Below are positions 37,253-46,262 of a DNA stretch of 64,000 nt, piece by piece. Each line of letters begins with the position of its first letter. Within the stretch, counting starts at the first letter, position 1. Below the pieces are notes generated by a model. The model worked only from the letters and a program-made list of their open reading frames with translations. It was not told the DNA's origin and did no database searches. Position numbers and translations under genes: made by a program. Source of the stretch: Mesorhizobium sp. B2-1-8 (GTDB lineage: Bacteria > Pseudomonadota > Alphaproteobacteria > Rhizobiales > Rhizobiaceae); assembly GCF_006442545.2 (NCBI RefSeq), contig NZ_CP083952.1:4441501-4505500 (forward strand), read 5' to 3'.

Positions 37253-37774
37253 CTATTTCTGACGCACGCCGAAACTCTGGAAACCCTGGCGCATCAGCGG
37301 CTTCTTCGACGACAGCACACCGGAATTGACACCGGTCCAGCCGATCTCGCCGGAGAGCTTGCCGTACTCGATCTTGGGGCAGCGGTTCATTACCACCTTG
37401 ATGCCCGCCGCCTCGGCGCGTGCGGCCGCCTCGTCATGACGCACGCCAAGCTGCATCCAGATGACTTTCGGCAACGGATCGAGCTGCAACACTTCGTCGA
37501 CGATGCCGGGAACCGCCGCGGCATTGCGGAAAATGTCGACCATGTCGATCGGCTCCGGTATGTTGGCCAGCCTGGCATAGGTCATTCGGCCGAGGATTTC
37601 CTTGCCGGCCTGGCCGGGATTGATCGGGAACACCGAAAACCCCTTGGCCAGCAGGTATTTCAGCACGAAATAGCTCGGCCTGACGTCATTCGCCGACGCG
37701 CCGACCATGGCGATCGTCTTCACCGAATTGAGGATGCCGCCGATATAGGCATTGTCGTAGCTGTCGTGATTCAT
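37253..37774 (-). CDS. CoA-binding domain protein (YccU-like)
   Basis: 173 residues. The Rossmann-like CoA-binding domain begins KTIAMVGASANDVRPSYFV and continues FPINPG and KVIWMQLGVRHDEA, a pattern of the small YccU/CoA_binding_2 family. Its cellular role is not defined. The start overlaps the stop of the ATPase gene upstream by four bases, so it belongs to the four-gene minus-strand operon that begins with enoyl-CoA hydratase. Confidence 0.88.
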   Translation of the reverse strand: MNHDSYDNAYIGGILNSVKTIAMVGASANDVRPSYFVLKYLLAKGFSVFPINPGQAGKEILGRMTYARLANIPEPIDMVDIFRNAAAVPGIVDEVLQLDPLPKVIWMQLGVRHDEAAARAEAAGIKVVMNRCPKIEYGKLSGEIGWTGVNSGVLSSKKPLMRQGFQSFGVRQK

Positions 37775-38553
37775 GTCTCGTCCTCATACAACGCCTCGGC
37801 GAGAAAACCATCCGGGTCGTTGCTGAAATCGCGCAGCATGCGGAAATGGTCCGTATCACGAAAGTCTGCGGGCTCGAGCCCGAAGCGGCTGATGCGGAAC
37901 AGCCGCGCATCGGGACAGGCCATCAGCAGCGGCGAATGGGTCGCCATGATCACCTGCGCGGTGCCCGATTGATCCATGCGCCGCAGCATCTTCAGCAGTT
38001 CGATCTGGCGCGTCGGTGAAAGCGCGCTTTCGGGCTCGTCGAGAATATAGATGCCTTGCCTGCGGCAGCGCTCCTCGAAGAAGCGGATGAAGCCTTCGCC
38101 GTGCGACCAGGACAGGAAATCCGGCGGCGGTGGCTTGAACGGGTCCTCCTGCGCGGCCTGGTCGAGGTAGCGGGCCACCGAATAGAAGGATTCGGCGCGA
38201 AAGAACCAGCCAGCGGTGACTTTTGGCAACCAGTGGCCACGGAATGTGTTCGCCAGTGCCGCTCCACTCTTGTCGATGGCACTGGAGTGGTCGACCGGTC
38301 GATAGCCCTTGCCGCCGCCGGCCTCGTCATAGCCGGCCAGCGCGCCGATTGCCTCGAGCAGCGTGGATTTACCGGTGCCGTTCTCGCCGACGATGATGGT
38401 GATGGGCGTGGTGAATTCGAGTTCGAACTCGTGGCCGCGAAACAGCGGCAGGTTCCAGGGATATTTTTCCCATTCCGCCACGCGCTCGGGGTCGAGCAGG
38501 ATGCGCTTGAGATACGGTGCCTTGAGCCGTGTCAGTTGCTTGCGATAAGCCAT
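37771..38553 (-). CDS. AAA family ATPase (ABC/SMC-like, single domain)
   Basis: 260 residues. Walker A GENGTGKSTLLEAIG, a glutamine-region break, Walker B IYILDEPESALSP and the ATHSPLL switch make it an overcoming-lysogenization-type or AAA_23-like small ATPase. It has no membrane part. The role is unknown; the operon context (CoA-binding, VOC and hydratase) gives little clue. ATG 38553 overlaps the VOC stop by one base (TGATG). Confidence 0.88.
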   Translation of the reverse strand: MAYRKQLTRLKAPYLKRILLDPERVAEWEKYPWNLPLFRGHEFELEFTTPITIIVGENGTGKSTLLEAIGALAGYDEAGGGKGYRPVDHSSAIDKSGAALANTFRGHWLPKVTAGWFFRAESFYSVARYLDQAAQEDPFKPPPPDFLSWSHGEGFIRFFEERCRRQGIYILDEPESALSPTRQIELLKMLRRMDQSGTAQVIMATHSPLLMACPDARLFRISRFGLEPADFRDTDHFRMLRDFSNDPDGFLAEALYEDET

Positions 38554-38975
38554 CAATCAGGCAGCGAAATCGTGCCGTCGTCCGCGATCGGGAAGGCCGG
38601 ATTGTGCGCCACTTCCCAGACATGCCCATCCGCATCGGCGAAATAGCCGTACCAGCCGCCCCAGAAGGCGCGGCCGGCCGGCTTGACGATCCTTCCGCCG
38701 GCCTTTTCAGCCATGGCGAGCACCTCGTCGACTTCGGCATCGGAGCGGGTGTTGTAGGCGAGATAGACGGCCGAAGGCGCCTTGGCGAAGGTGATGCCCG
38801 AGTCCTCCTCGGCGCTGGCGCGCGGGAACAGACCGAGGATGGCGCCGCCCATCTGGAAGAAGGCGACACCGTCGGTGATCCCCGCGTGGCGCTTCAGACC
38901 CATCGCCTCGTAGAAACGCACGGCGCGATCCAGATCGTCCGTGGCGATGGTGATGATGGAGATGCGGGGTTCCAC
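38553..38975 (-). CDS. VOC/glyoxalase family protein
   Basis: 140 residues. Begins EPRISIITIATDDLDRAVRF and ends YFADADGHVWEVAHNP, the paired beta-alpha-beta folds of the vicinal-oxygen-chelate family; metal ligands are likely among the Glu and His of these parts. The start is a GTG at 38975, 10 bp after the hydratase stop, with AGGA eight bases upstream; earlier in-frame codons lie inside the hydratase gene. The reaction is unknown. Confidence 0.85.
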   Translation of the reverse strand: MEPRISIITIATDDLDRAVRFYEAMGLKRHAGITDGVAFFQMGGAILGLFPRASAEEDSGITFAKAPSAVYLAYNTRSDAEVDEVLAMAEKAGGRIVKPAGRAFWGGWYGYFADADGHVWEVAHNPAFPIADDGTISLPD

Positions 38976-38985
38976 GATCCTCGTC

Positions 38986-39810
38986 CTATTCGTCCGTCCA
39001 TTCCGGCTTGCGCTTGCTGATGAAGGCGCCAATGCCCTCTTCCGCGTCTCGCGCCAGCATGTTCTCGACCATGACGCGGCCGGCATAGGCATAGGCATCC
39101 GCCAAACCCATCTCGGCCTGCGCGTAAAAGGCCTCCTTGCCGGTCTTCACCACCAAGGAGGATTTGGAAGCAATGGTTTGCGCGTATTTGGTGACAATCT
39201 GATTCAGGTACTCGCGCGGCACGACGCGGTTGACGAGGCCGAATTCCTTCGCCGTTGCCGCGTCGATCGTCTCGCCGGTCAAGAGCATCTCCATTGCCTG
39301 CTTGCGCGAGACGTTGCGCGACAGCGCCACCATCGGCGTCGAACAGAACAGGCCGATGTTGACGCCCGGCGTACAGAAGGTCGCCTCATGCGAGGCGATC
39401 GCAAGGTCGCAACTGGCGACCAGTTGCAGGCCGGCGGCAGTCGCCAGGCCGTCCACCTCGGCGATGACAGGCAGGGGATGGCGCACGATCGTCTGCATCA
39501 GCGTGGCGCAAGCGGCAAACGTCTCTTCGAAGAAGGCCTTGCCGCGATCGGCGTCGGCGCGCCGCGCGGTCATTTCCTTGAGGTCGTGGCCGGCGCAAAA
39601 CACCTTGCCGGCCGCTGACAGCACGATGACGCGAACGGCTTTGTCGGCCTTGGCGCGGTCGAGTTCCGCCGTCAGCGCCGCCATCACTGCCAGCGACAGG
39701 GCGTTGGCGGGCGGATTGGCGAGCGTCAGGCGCAGCACTCCCTTATCCAGCCTTGTCGCAACCGGACCCTCGTCGGCGGCAGCAGGCTTGATGGCAAGGA
39801 TTTCGGCCAT
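38986..39810 (-). CDS. Enoyl-CoA hydratase/isomerase family protein
   Basis: 274 residues, crotonase fold. The oxyanion parts are FCAGHDLKEM and EVDGLATAAGLQLVASCDLA, the latter with the family's conserved glycine pair. It hydrates enoyl-CoA or acts on a related acyl-CoA. First gene of the minus-strand operon, divergent from the thioesterase at 39958. Confidence 0.92.
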   Translation of the reverse strand: MAEILAIKPAAADEGPVATRLDKGVLRLTLANPPANALSLAVMAALTAELDRAKADKAVRVIVLSAAGKVFCAGHDLKEMTARRADADRGKAFFEETFAACATLMQTIVRHPLPVIAEVDGLATAAGLQLVASCDLAIASHEATFCTPGVNIGLFCSTPMVALSRNVSRKQAMEMLLTGETIDAATAKEFGLVNRVVPREYLNQIVTKYAQTIASKSSLVVKTGKEAFYAQAEMGLADAYAYAGRVMVENMLARDAEEGIGAFISKRKPEWTDE

Positions 39811-39957
39811 GGCTAGGTCTCCGAGTTTCCGCTGGCAGAGTATCTAATATCGGATCGGGTTTCGTCCAACACCCATCGCTTGCGCCAGGGCGATGTATAT
39901 GTTGCCAGAAACACCCAGCTGCGCCCATACAGGCTTGGCGCAGAACGAGAGACCGAC

Positions 39958-40422
39958 ATGCCCGCCCAGACCAACCTCAAGCCGGTGCTGACCGCAGCGC
40001 AGATCAACGTGTTGATGGAGACCGTCTTTCCGCAACTCAATGAGAACTCGGCCGCCTATGAGGCGATCGACGTGTTTCCTGGGGGCTGCATCGTGCGGCT
40101 CAATGCCGACGAGCGGCATTTGCGTCCCGGCGGCACAGTGTCGGGCCCTGCCCTGTTCACGCTGGCCGACATCGGCGGCTATGTCTGCGTGCTCAGCCAT
40201 GCCGGGCCGGATGCGCTCTCGGTCACCACCAACCTCAACATCAACTTCGTGCGCAAGGCCGAAACCGGGCCAATCGACGGGTATTGCCGCATCCTGAAGC
40301 TCGGAAAGAGCCTGATGGTGTTCGACATCGACATCGTCGCCAGCCGGGATGGACACACGATCGCGCATGCCACGGGCACCTATTCGATCCCGCCGCAGCG
40401 CTCTGTCGGTGTGGTAAAATAA
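39958..40422 (+). CDS. PaaI-family thioesterase (hotdog fold)
   Basis: 154 residues. GGTVSGPALFTLADIGGYVC is the hotdog helix of PaaI-type acyl-CoA thioesterases with the catalytic Asp, and TTNLNINFVRKAETGPIDG follows. It hydrolyses acyl-CoA esters. Start ATG 39958 (MPAQTNLKP); a longer frame adds 26 unlikely residues. It is divergent from the enoyl-CoA hydratase, so both may handle acyl-CoA. Confidence 0.88.
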   Translation: MPAQTNLKPVLTAAQINVLMETVFPQLNENSAAYEAIDVFPGGCIVRLNADERHLRPGGTVSGPALFTLADIGGYVCVLSHAGPDALSVTTNLNINFVRKAETGPIDGYCRILKLGKSLMVFDIDIVASRDGHTIAHATGTYSIPPQRSVGVVK

Positions 40423-40484
40423 TACCTTTAGACCAACATATTGTTTCTACAGCATTTTCTACGCGGCAGGACTTCCCCGCAGCC

Positions 40485-40513
40485 TTGACGCGGTCACTCC
40501 GCTCGCCTATAAG
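40485..40513 (+). promoter_or_regulatory. Promoter of rplM-rpsI
   Basis: TTGACG (40485-40490), 17-bp spacer, TATAAG (40508-40513). A near-consensus vegetative promoter, about 124 bp before the rplM ATG. Confidence 0.7.
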
Positions 40514-40526
40514 CCCCCACGAAGCA

Positions 40527-40550
40527 GCGGCCCGCAAAGGCCGCCGTTTT
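40527..40550 (+). promoter_or_regulatory. Leader hairpin of rplM-rpsI mRNA, possible attenuator
   Basis: GCGGCC-CGCAAA-GGCCGC followed by CGTTTTATTA at the very 5' end of the predicted leader. The stem plus U-run looks like a terminator placed before the first gene, as in attenuated ribosomal-protein operons. Confidence 0.5.
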
Positions 40551-40636
40551 ATTATTGGCAGGGGACAAGTGTCTTTAGCCAATTCAAGCAACAAGAAACG
40601 CCTTCCCCGTGAAGGTCAAAACCGAGAGCAGAAAAC

Positions 40637-41101
40637 ATGACAACCTTTTCGCAGAAGCCTGCGGATGTGGTGAAGAAGTGGATCCTGATCGACGCCGAGG
40701 GTCTCGTCGTCGGCCGTCTTGCCACTGTCATCGCCAATCATCTTCGCGGCAAGCACAAGCCGACCTTCACCCCGCATGTCGACGACGGCGACAATGTCAT
40801 CGTCATCAATGCCGACAAGGTGGTGTTCACCGGCAAGAAGTTCACCGACAAGGTCTATTACTGGCACACCGGCCACCCCGGCGGCATCAAGGAGCGCACC
40901 GCGCGCCAGCTGCTCGAGGGCCGTTTCCCCGAGCGTGTCGTCGAGAAGGCCGTTGAGCGCATGGTTCCGCGTGGTCCGCTCGGCCGTCGCCAGATGAAGA
41001 ACCTGCGCGTCTATGCAGGCGCAGAGCATCCGCATGTCGCCCAGCAGCCAGAAGTCCTCGACGTGGCCAAGCTGAATTCCAAGAACAAGAAGGTCGCATA
41101 A
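40637..41101 (+). CDS. rplM: 50S ribosomal protein L13
   Basis: 154 residues. [20 protein letters not shown], then the typical [16 protein letters not shown] and [21 protein letters not shown] large-subunit assembly protein. It is cotranscribed with rpsI, which starts one base after its stop. Confidence 0.98.
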   Translation: MTTFSQKPADVVKKWILIDAEGLVVGRLATVIANHLRGKHKPTFTPHVDDGDNVIVINADKVVFTGKKFTDKVYYWHTGHPGGIKERTARQLLEGRFPERVVEKAVERMVPRGPLGRRQMKNLRVYAGAEHPHVAQQPEVLDVAKLNSKNKKVA

Positions 41102-41102
41102 G

Positions 41103-41585
41103 ATGGCTGAGCTTTCCTCGCTCGCAGAACTGGGCGCCGCCACCGGCAACACCAACACGCAGGCCGCGGCCCCCGTCCACGTCCAGAAGCTCGACAAGTC
41201 GGGCCGCGCCTATGCCACCGGCAAGCGCAAGAACGCCATCGCGCGCGTCTGGGTGAAGCCGGGTTCCGGCAAGATCGTCGTCAACGACAAGGAATTCGCG
41301 ACCTATTTCGCGCGTCCGGTCCTGCAGATGATCCTCAACCAGCCGATTATCGCCTCCAACCGTTCGGGCCAGTACGACATCGTCGCCACGGTCGTCGGCG
41401 GCGGCCTCTCCGGCCAGGCCGGTGCCGTGCGTCACGGCATCTCCAAGGCGCTGACCTACTACGAGCCGGCGCTGCGCGCCGTGCTCAAGAAGGGTGGCTT
41501 CCTGACCCGTGACAGCCGCGTCGTCGAGCGCAAGAAGTACGGCAAGGCCAAGGCCCGTCGTTCCTTCCAGTTCTCGAAGCGCTGA
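41103..41585 (+). CDS. rpsI: 30S ribosomal protein S9
   Basis: 160 residues; the C-terminal [20 protein letters not shown] with RRSFQFSKR reaches the decoding site. An N-terminal extension of ~30 residues ([19 protein letters not shown]) is common in alphaproteobacteria. ATG 41103 lies directly after the rplM stop. A terminator follows. Confidence 0.98.
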   Translation: MAELSSLAELGAATGNTNTQAAAPVHVQKLDKSGRAYATGKRKNAIARVWVKPGSGKIVVNDKEFATYFARPVLQMILNQPIIASNRSGQYDIVATVVGGGLSGQAGAVRHGISKALTYYEPALRAVLKKGGFLTRDSRVVERKKYGKAKARRSFQFSKR

Positions 41586-41607
41586 GCGTTTCGAACTGTC
41601 GATATCG

Positions 41608-41633
41608 AAAAGGCCGCCTCCGGGCGGCCTTTT
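41608..41633 (+). terminator. Terminator of rplM-rpsI
   Basis: AAAAGGCCGCC-TCCG-GGCGGCCTTTT then CTTTT, 23 bp after the rpsI stop. Confidence 0.88.
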
Positions 41634-41731
41634 CTTTTGGGGCTACAGATCTGAGTGATCGACAGGTTGTGGGACAGCGCCCTACAGGCAACTCTCACGA
41701 GAGAGGAGAGCGGCAGCCTCTGCCGCCACTC

Positions 41732-42790
41732 CTAATTGATGCTGGCCGTATGCGCCGGTTTGAAAGGCCGATTGTCGTCGGCATAAGGCACGCGATAGCC
41801 GTTTGCCGCCAGCCAGTGGATCGCCGCCTTAGGTTCGTCGGTCTGGATGATGGTGGCGCCGCGATCGGCCCAGAAGCCCCAGGCTTCGCGCGGCAGGCTG
41901 GCCTGGACCGCCAGTTCGTCGCCACGCCCGCCGGCGAGGAAGCCGCCCGGCTTGTTGACGATGGCATAGGTGTCGGCCCAGATATGCCAGTCGCCCTTCA
42001 CCGCCTCGGCGCGCATGCGGGCGCTGAACAGCGGCCCGCCGGTTTCGGTGAGCGTCTCGGCGCCAGCCCGCCAGTTGATCAGCTCGATCGCGCGCGGCGC
42101 GAAGGCGTGGTCGACCATCGAGGCGAAGCCGGCATCATGCACCGCGTCATCGGCGATGATCGGCATGAACTGGAAGCCACCGCCTGCCGCTGCCATGGCG
42201 GCTTTCACCGTGGTGATCCTGTTCTGGTTCCACAGGTTTTCCTTGACGATGACTTGCTCGGCCATACCGAGGTCGCGCGCCACCGCGATCATGCCCGGGA
42301 GGTCGCCGACTTCGAGCTTGTTGTCGAGATTGATGAGGATTCTGTCCCTTGTCGTCATCAGCATCTCGCGCAACGTCGAGACAGGCTCGTTGGTGACGGC
42401 ATGGGTGCCCTCGATCACCAGCCGGCATCTCTTCAGCTCGGCCAGCGTGTAACTGACGACCTCGCCCTTGCAGGTGGTCGTGCGGTCGAGCCAACTGTCG
42501 TGCATGACGATGTACGCGCCGTCCTTCGAGCGCCGGATGTCGACCTCGACGATTTCGGCGCCGATCGCGATCGAGCCTTCCACGGCGGCCAGTGAATTTT
42601 CCGCATAGAGGGTCTTGCCGGCCTGCATGCTGCCGGCGCGATGGGCGGCCACCATGACATGGTCGCGCCACTGGTTGGCATGTTCGAAACGGTCGAGGAT
42701 CTGGCTGGCGCGGGTTTCGCCGGCCAAGGCCTGGCCGGAGGCGGCCGCCAGCGCGGTGGAAAGCAGAAGGCTCAGCCAGATCGTCCGCAT
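41732..42790 (-). CDS. Exported glycerophosphodiester phosphodiesterase family protein
   Basis: 352 residues with a signal peptide (MRTIWLSLLLSTALAAASG). GDPD signs are VAAHRAGSMQ, AENSLAAVEGSIAIGAEIVE and DIRRSKDGAYIVMHD, giving the two catalytic His and the metal-binding Glu. It splits glycerophosphodiesters in the periplasm to yield glycerol phosphate. It stands alone between rpsI and the acyltransferase gene. Confidence 0.9.
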   Translation of the reverse strand: MRTIWLSLLLSTALAAASGQALAGETRASQILDRFEHANQWRDHVMVAAHRAGSMQAGKTLYAENSLAAVEGSIAIGAEIVEVDIRRSKDGAYIVMHDSWLDRTTTCKGEVVSYTLAELKRCRLVIEGTHAVTNEPVSTLREMLMTTRDRILINLDNKLEVGDLPGMIAVARDLGMAEQVIVKENLWNQNRITTVKAAMAAAGGGFQFMPIIADDAVHDAGFASMVDHAFAPRAIELINWRAGAETLTETGGPLFSARMRAEAVKGDWHIWADTYAIVNKPGGFLAGGRGDELAVQASLPREAWGFWADRGATIIQTDEPKAAIHWLAANGYRVPYADDNRPFKPAHTASIN

Positions 42791-42965
42791 CGAGAATCGC
42801 TCCTTGCCGGATCGAGCCGGGGATAGGCGACATCAGTGACATCCAGGTGAACGAAGCCGGCTAAAGCGCGTCGCATCGAAACGGATTCAGGCACCCCCTG
42901 GGGGCGCACTCCAAACCGAGATCACCTTTGGGCGATATGCATTAGCGGTTGGCCGGAGATATCGG

Positions 42966-44174
42966 TCAGATGCGCTTCGACAGTCGGCGGAACCACGCCA
43001 TTGCCGGCATTTCGACCAGGCGCCATGTGGCCCAAGACACGGCGATGGTGGCGGCGAGCATGACGACGATCGCCACAGTCCCCGTCCAGCCGGCGCCAAA
43101 GCCGGTGGCGGGATCGCCACGCAGTACGATGTCGCCAATCAAGCCGAGGCCGAGTTTGCGCTCGACGAGCCCGGCGACATTGATCAGGCGCGCCTGGACG
43201 AAGATGTGGACCATGTAGATCGAATAGGACAGCGCGCCGAGCGTCAGCATGAACGGTGTCCTGAGCAACGCGCTGATCCAGCCGCCTTCATGGGCGAAGA
43301 GGAACAGCGCCAGGGCGAACACCAGGGGCGCGGCAATGCCGGCGTCGTTGTCGCCCGCCAGCGAGACAAAAAGACCGATGACGGCCACCATGACGATTTC
43401 GGCAAGAGTCCAGCTCATCCGCGGGCCGTTTGCGAGCAGAACCTGTCGCGCCCCTGCAATGGAATCTTGCTGAAACCAGGCCAACAGGGCGCCGAGCGAG
43501 AAGCCGTGGAGGCAGCGGATGAAGCCGAAATCGTAGGACACATCCATATGACGCATGGAGAAGCCGAGCAGGAACAGCGGCGCGGTGACGGCGGCGGCGA
43601 CAAACCATATCCAGGCGCGCGCGCCGGCGATGAAGACCACGCCGGCAAACAGGAGATAGGCAAAAAACTCGGCCGAAATGCTCCAGCTTGGCGCGTTCCA
43701 CGTCAACCGATCCTCGAAGCCGACACCTTGCAGCAAAAGGAGATTGGCAGCCAAGCTCTCGACGTCGAAGCCGCCGGTGAAGGGAGCAGCCCCCGTGCCA
43801 TGCAATTGCGGCAGCACCAACCGCAACAGCTCGAAGGCGGCAAAGGCACCAAGCATGACCAGATGCAGCGGGTAGATGCGGCCGAAACGGACCAGCGCAA
43901 AGCGGGCGACCTCTTCCGGTCGGCCCAGCCGATTGGCATAGCTGGAGGCGATGACGAAGCCGGAAAGGACGAAGAAGAAGTCGACGAAAAGATAGGCCGA
44001 ACCGATAAAGCTGCTCTGCGAGATCGCCGAGGCGGTCGGAAAATGAAACAGCGCCACCAGCAACGCGCAGATGCCGCGCCACGAATCGAGAACCTGGAAG
44101 CGATCGCCGGCGATCGTGCCGGCGTGGGTCGACACCACGGCATCCGACCGATTAAGAAACGCGGTCTGCGTCAT
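42966..44174 (-). CDS. Acyltransferase 3 family membrane protein
   Basis: 402 residues, about ten membrane segments. The family opening is LDSWRGICALLVALFHF with the catalytic His, and SYSIYMVHIFVQARL comes near the end. Such proteins O-acylate exported sugars or other envelope molecules, for example OafA and the ExoZ/NodX type of rhizobia. Start ATG 44174 (MTQTAFLNR); the open frame upstream is antisense to agmatinase and argC and was not used. Substrate unknown. Confidence 0.88.
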   Translation of the reverse strand: MTQTAFLNRSDAVVSTHAGTIAGDRFQVLDSWRGICALLVALFHFPTASAISQSSFIGSAYLFVDFFFVLSGFVIASSYANRLGRPEEVARFALVRFGRIYPLHLVMLGAFAAFELLRLVLPQLHGTGAAPFTGGFDVESLAANLLLLQGVGFEDRLTWNAPSWSISAEFFAYLLFAGVVFIAGARAWIWFVAAAVTAPLFLLGFSMRHMDVSYDFGFIRCLHGFSLGALLAWFQQDSIAGARQVLLANGPRMSWTLAEIVMVAVIGLFVSLAGDNDAGIAAPLVFALALFLFAHEGGWISALLRTPFMLTLGALSYSIYMVHIFVQARLINVAGLVERKLGLGLIGDIVLRGDPATGFGAGWTGTVAIVVMLAATIAVSWATWRLVEMPAMAWFRRLSKRI

Positions 44175-44297
44175 GATGATACAAATCCTGTCTTGCCGCG
44201 GCACCCGGGCGGCGCCGTTTCGTCTCCCCAGGCCGTGACTGGCATCTTCCATGCCGGTTCTGTAGTTGTTGCACCCCGATGAAAACGAGGACCAGTA

Positions 44298-45305
44298 ATG
44301 GCGACCAAGAACATCGACCATGCCTTCACCGCCCGCTCCAAAACGGGTGGCGCCCTTGAGCCGACCTATTCCGGCGCGCTGTCTTTCATGCGGCGCAAAT
44401 ACACCAAGGACGTGAAGGGCGCGGATGCGGTGGTGTGGGGCATTCCCTTCGACGCCGCCGTCACCAACCGGCCGGGCGCCCGGTTTGGGCCGCAGGCGAT
44501 CCGCCGCGCCTCCGCGATCCTCGATAACGACCCGCAATACCCGTTCTCGCGCGATCTGTTCGAGCACCTCGCCGTGGTCGATTACGGCGACTGCCTGCTC
44601 GACTCGGGCAACCATCAGAAGACGCCCGGCACGATCGAGCGCGAAGCGACCAAGATCCTGAAATCGGGCGCCTTCCTGCTGACGCTCGGCGGCGACCATT
44701 TCGTCACCTGGCCGCTGCTCAAGGCGCATGCCGCCATCCACGGGCCGCTCGCCTTGGTGCAGTTCGACGCCCACCAGGACACATGGCCCGACGACGGCAA
44801 GCGCATCGACCATGGTTCCTTCGTCGGCCGCGCGGTCAAGGAAGGCATCATCGATCCAGATCGCTCGATCCAGATCGGCATCCGCACCCATGCGCCCGAC
44901 ACGTTCGGCATCAAGATCCTGCATGGTTATGAAATCGAGGAAATGCGCGCCTCCGATATCGCCTATGCCATCGTCGACCGCACCGGGGGCAAGAAGACCT
45001 ATCTGACCTTCGACATCGACTGCCTCGATCCGGCCTATGCCCCGGGAACCGGCACGCCGGTTTCGGGCGGCCCATCCTCGGCGAAGATCCTGTCGACGCT
45101 GCGTCAGCTCAATCAGGTCGATATTGTCGGCGCCGATGTCGTGGAGGTTGCGCCGGCCTATGATCACGCCGATATAACGGCGATCGCCGGTTCGATGGTG
45201 GCCATGCAGTATCTCGGCCTGCTGGCGGAACGAAAGGCGCGGCTCGAGGAACTGAACAACGGCAACCACAATGGCGCCGCAGTCAATCAGGGCAACGGCA
45301 TATAG
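44298..45305 (+). CDS. speB: Agmatinase
   Basis: 335 residues, ureohydrolase family. The Mn-binding motifs are GGDHFVTWP, FDAHQD and FDIDCLDPAYAPGTG. It hydrolyses agmatine to putrescine and urea. GAGGA lies upstream of ATG 44298. It is 30 bp before argC, so polyamine and arginine genes are probably cotranscribed. Guanidinobutyrase and related activities cannot be excluded. Confidence 0.9.
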   Translation: MATKNIDHAFTARSKTGGALEPTYSGALSFMRRKYTKDVKGADAVVWGIPFDAAVTNRPGARFGPQAIRRASAILDNDPQYPFSRDLFEHLAVVDYGDCLLDSGNHQKTPGTIEREATKILKSGAFLLTLGGDHFVTWPLLKAHAAIHGPLALVQFDAHQDTWPDDGKRIDHGSFVGRAVKEGIIDPDRSIQIGIRTHAPDTFGIKILHGYEIEEMRASDIAYAIVDRTGGKKTYLTFDIDCLDPAYAPGTGTPVSGGPSSAKILSTLRQLNQVDIVGADVVEVAPAYDHADITAIAGSMVAMQYLGLLAERKARLEELNNGNHNGAAVNQGNGI

Positions 45306-45335
45306 TTTTGAGATATCAGGGAATTTGATCAGGCA

Positions 45336-46262
45336 ATGAAACCGAAAATCTTCATCGACGGCGAACACGGCACCACCGGTCTCCAGATCCGGGCGCTGCT
45401 TGCCGAGCGCGGCGATCTGGAGATCATTTCCATTCCGGTCGAGCGCCGCAAGGAAACGGCCGCGCGCGCCGAATTCCTCAACGCCGCCGACATCGCGATC
45501 CTGTGCTTGCCCGACGATGCAGCCAAGGAAAGCGTCTCGCTGATCACCAACGACACCACCAAGGTCATCGATGCGTCGACCGCGCATCGCGTGGCCGAAG
45601 GCTGGGAATATGGCTTCGCCGAGCTGGACAAGGAGCAGGCCAAGAAGATCGCCACGGCCAGGCGCGTCGCCAATCCCGGCTGCTGGCCGCAGGGGCCGAT
45701 CGCGACGCTCAGGCCACTGGTCACCGCAGGTCTGCTGCCGGCCAATTTCCCGATCGCGGTCAACGGCATTACGGGGTATTCGGGCGGCGGGCGCCCGATG
45801 ATCGAAGACTACGTCGCCAAGGGCGAGGACGCCTCGGAGTTCCTGCCTTATGGCCTGACCCTGCAGCACAAGCACGTGCCGGAATTGAAGGCGTACGCGA
45901 AGTTGTCGCATGATCCGATCATGCAGCCGGCGGTGGGCAATTTCGCGCAAGGCATGATCACGGTTGTGCCGTTGCAACTCGGTGGCCTCGACCGCGTCCC
46001 GACGGGTGCCGAACTTCACGCCGCCATTGCGGACCATTTCGCCGCGATCGAGGGCGGTGTGGTCGAGGTGGCGCCTTACGCGCATCTGGAGCGGGTGCCG
46101 GACATCGATCCGGAGATCTACAACGGCACCAACCGCATGAAGGTCTATGTCTTCGCCAACGACAGCAGAGCCCAGGCGCTGCTGCTGGCGGTCTACGACA
46201 ATCTCGGCAAGGGCGCCTCGGGTGCAGCCGTCCAGAACATGGACCTGATGCTCGGTCTGTGA
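45336..46262 (+). CDS. argC: N-acetyl-gamma-glutamyl-phosphate reductase (short form)
   Basis: 308 residues, the type-2 short form. FIDGEHGTTGLQIRALL opens the NADP fold, and the catalytic Cys is in NPGCWPQGPI. It carries out the third step of arginine synthesis. The stop overlaps the start of the next gene by one base (TGATG). Confidence 0.95.
   Translation: MKPKIFIDGEHGTTGLQIRALLAERGDLEIISIPVERRKETAARAEFLNAADIAILCLPDDAAKESVSLITNDTTKVIDASTAHRVAEGWEYGFAELDKEQAKKIATARRVANPGCWPQGPIATLRPLVTAGLLPANFPIAVNGITGYSGGGRPMIEDYVAKGEDASEFLPYGLTLQHKHVPELKAYAKLSHDPIMQPAVGNFAQGMITVVPLQLGGLDRVPTGAELHAAIADHFAAIEGGVVEVAPYAHLERVPDIDPEIYNGTNRMKVYVFANDSRAQALLLAVYDNLGKGASGAAVQNMDLMLGL

Noticed and set aside
44175..46085. 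Minus-strand extension upstream of the acyltransferase
   Set aside because: It is antisense to agmatinase and argC; the acyltransferase family begins at about 44174.
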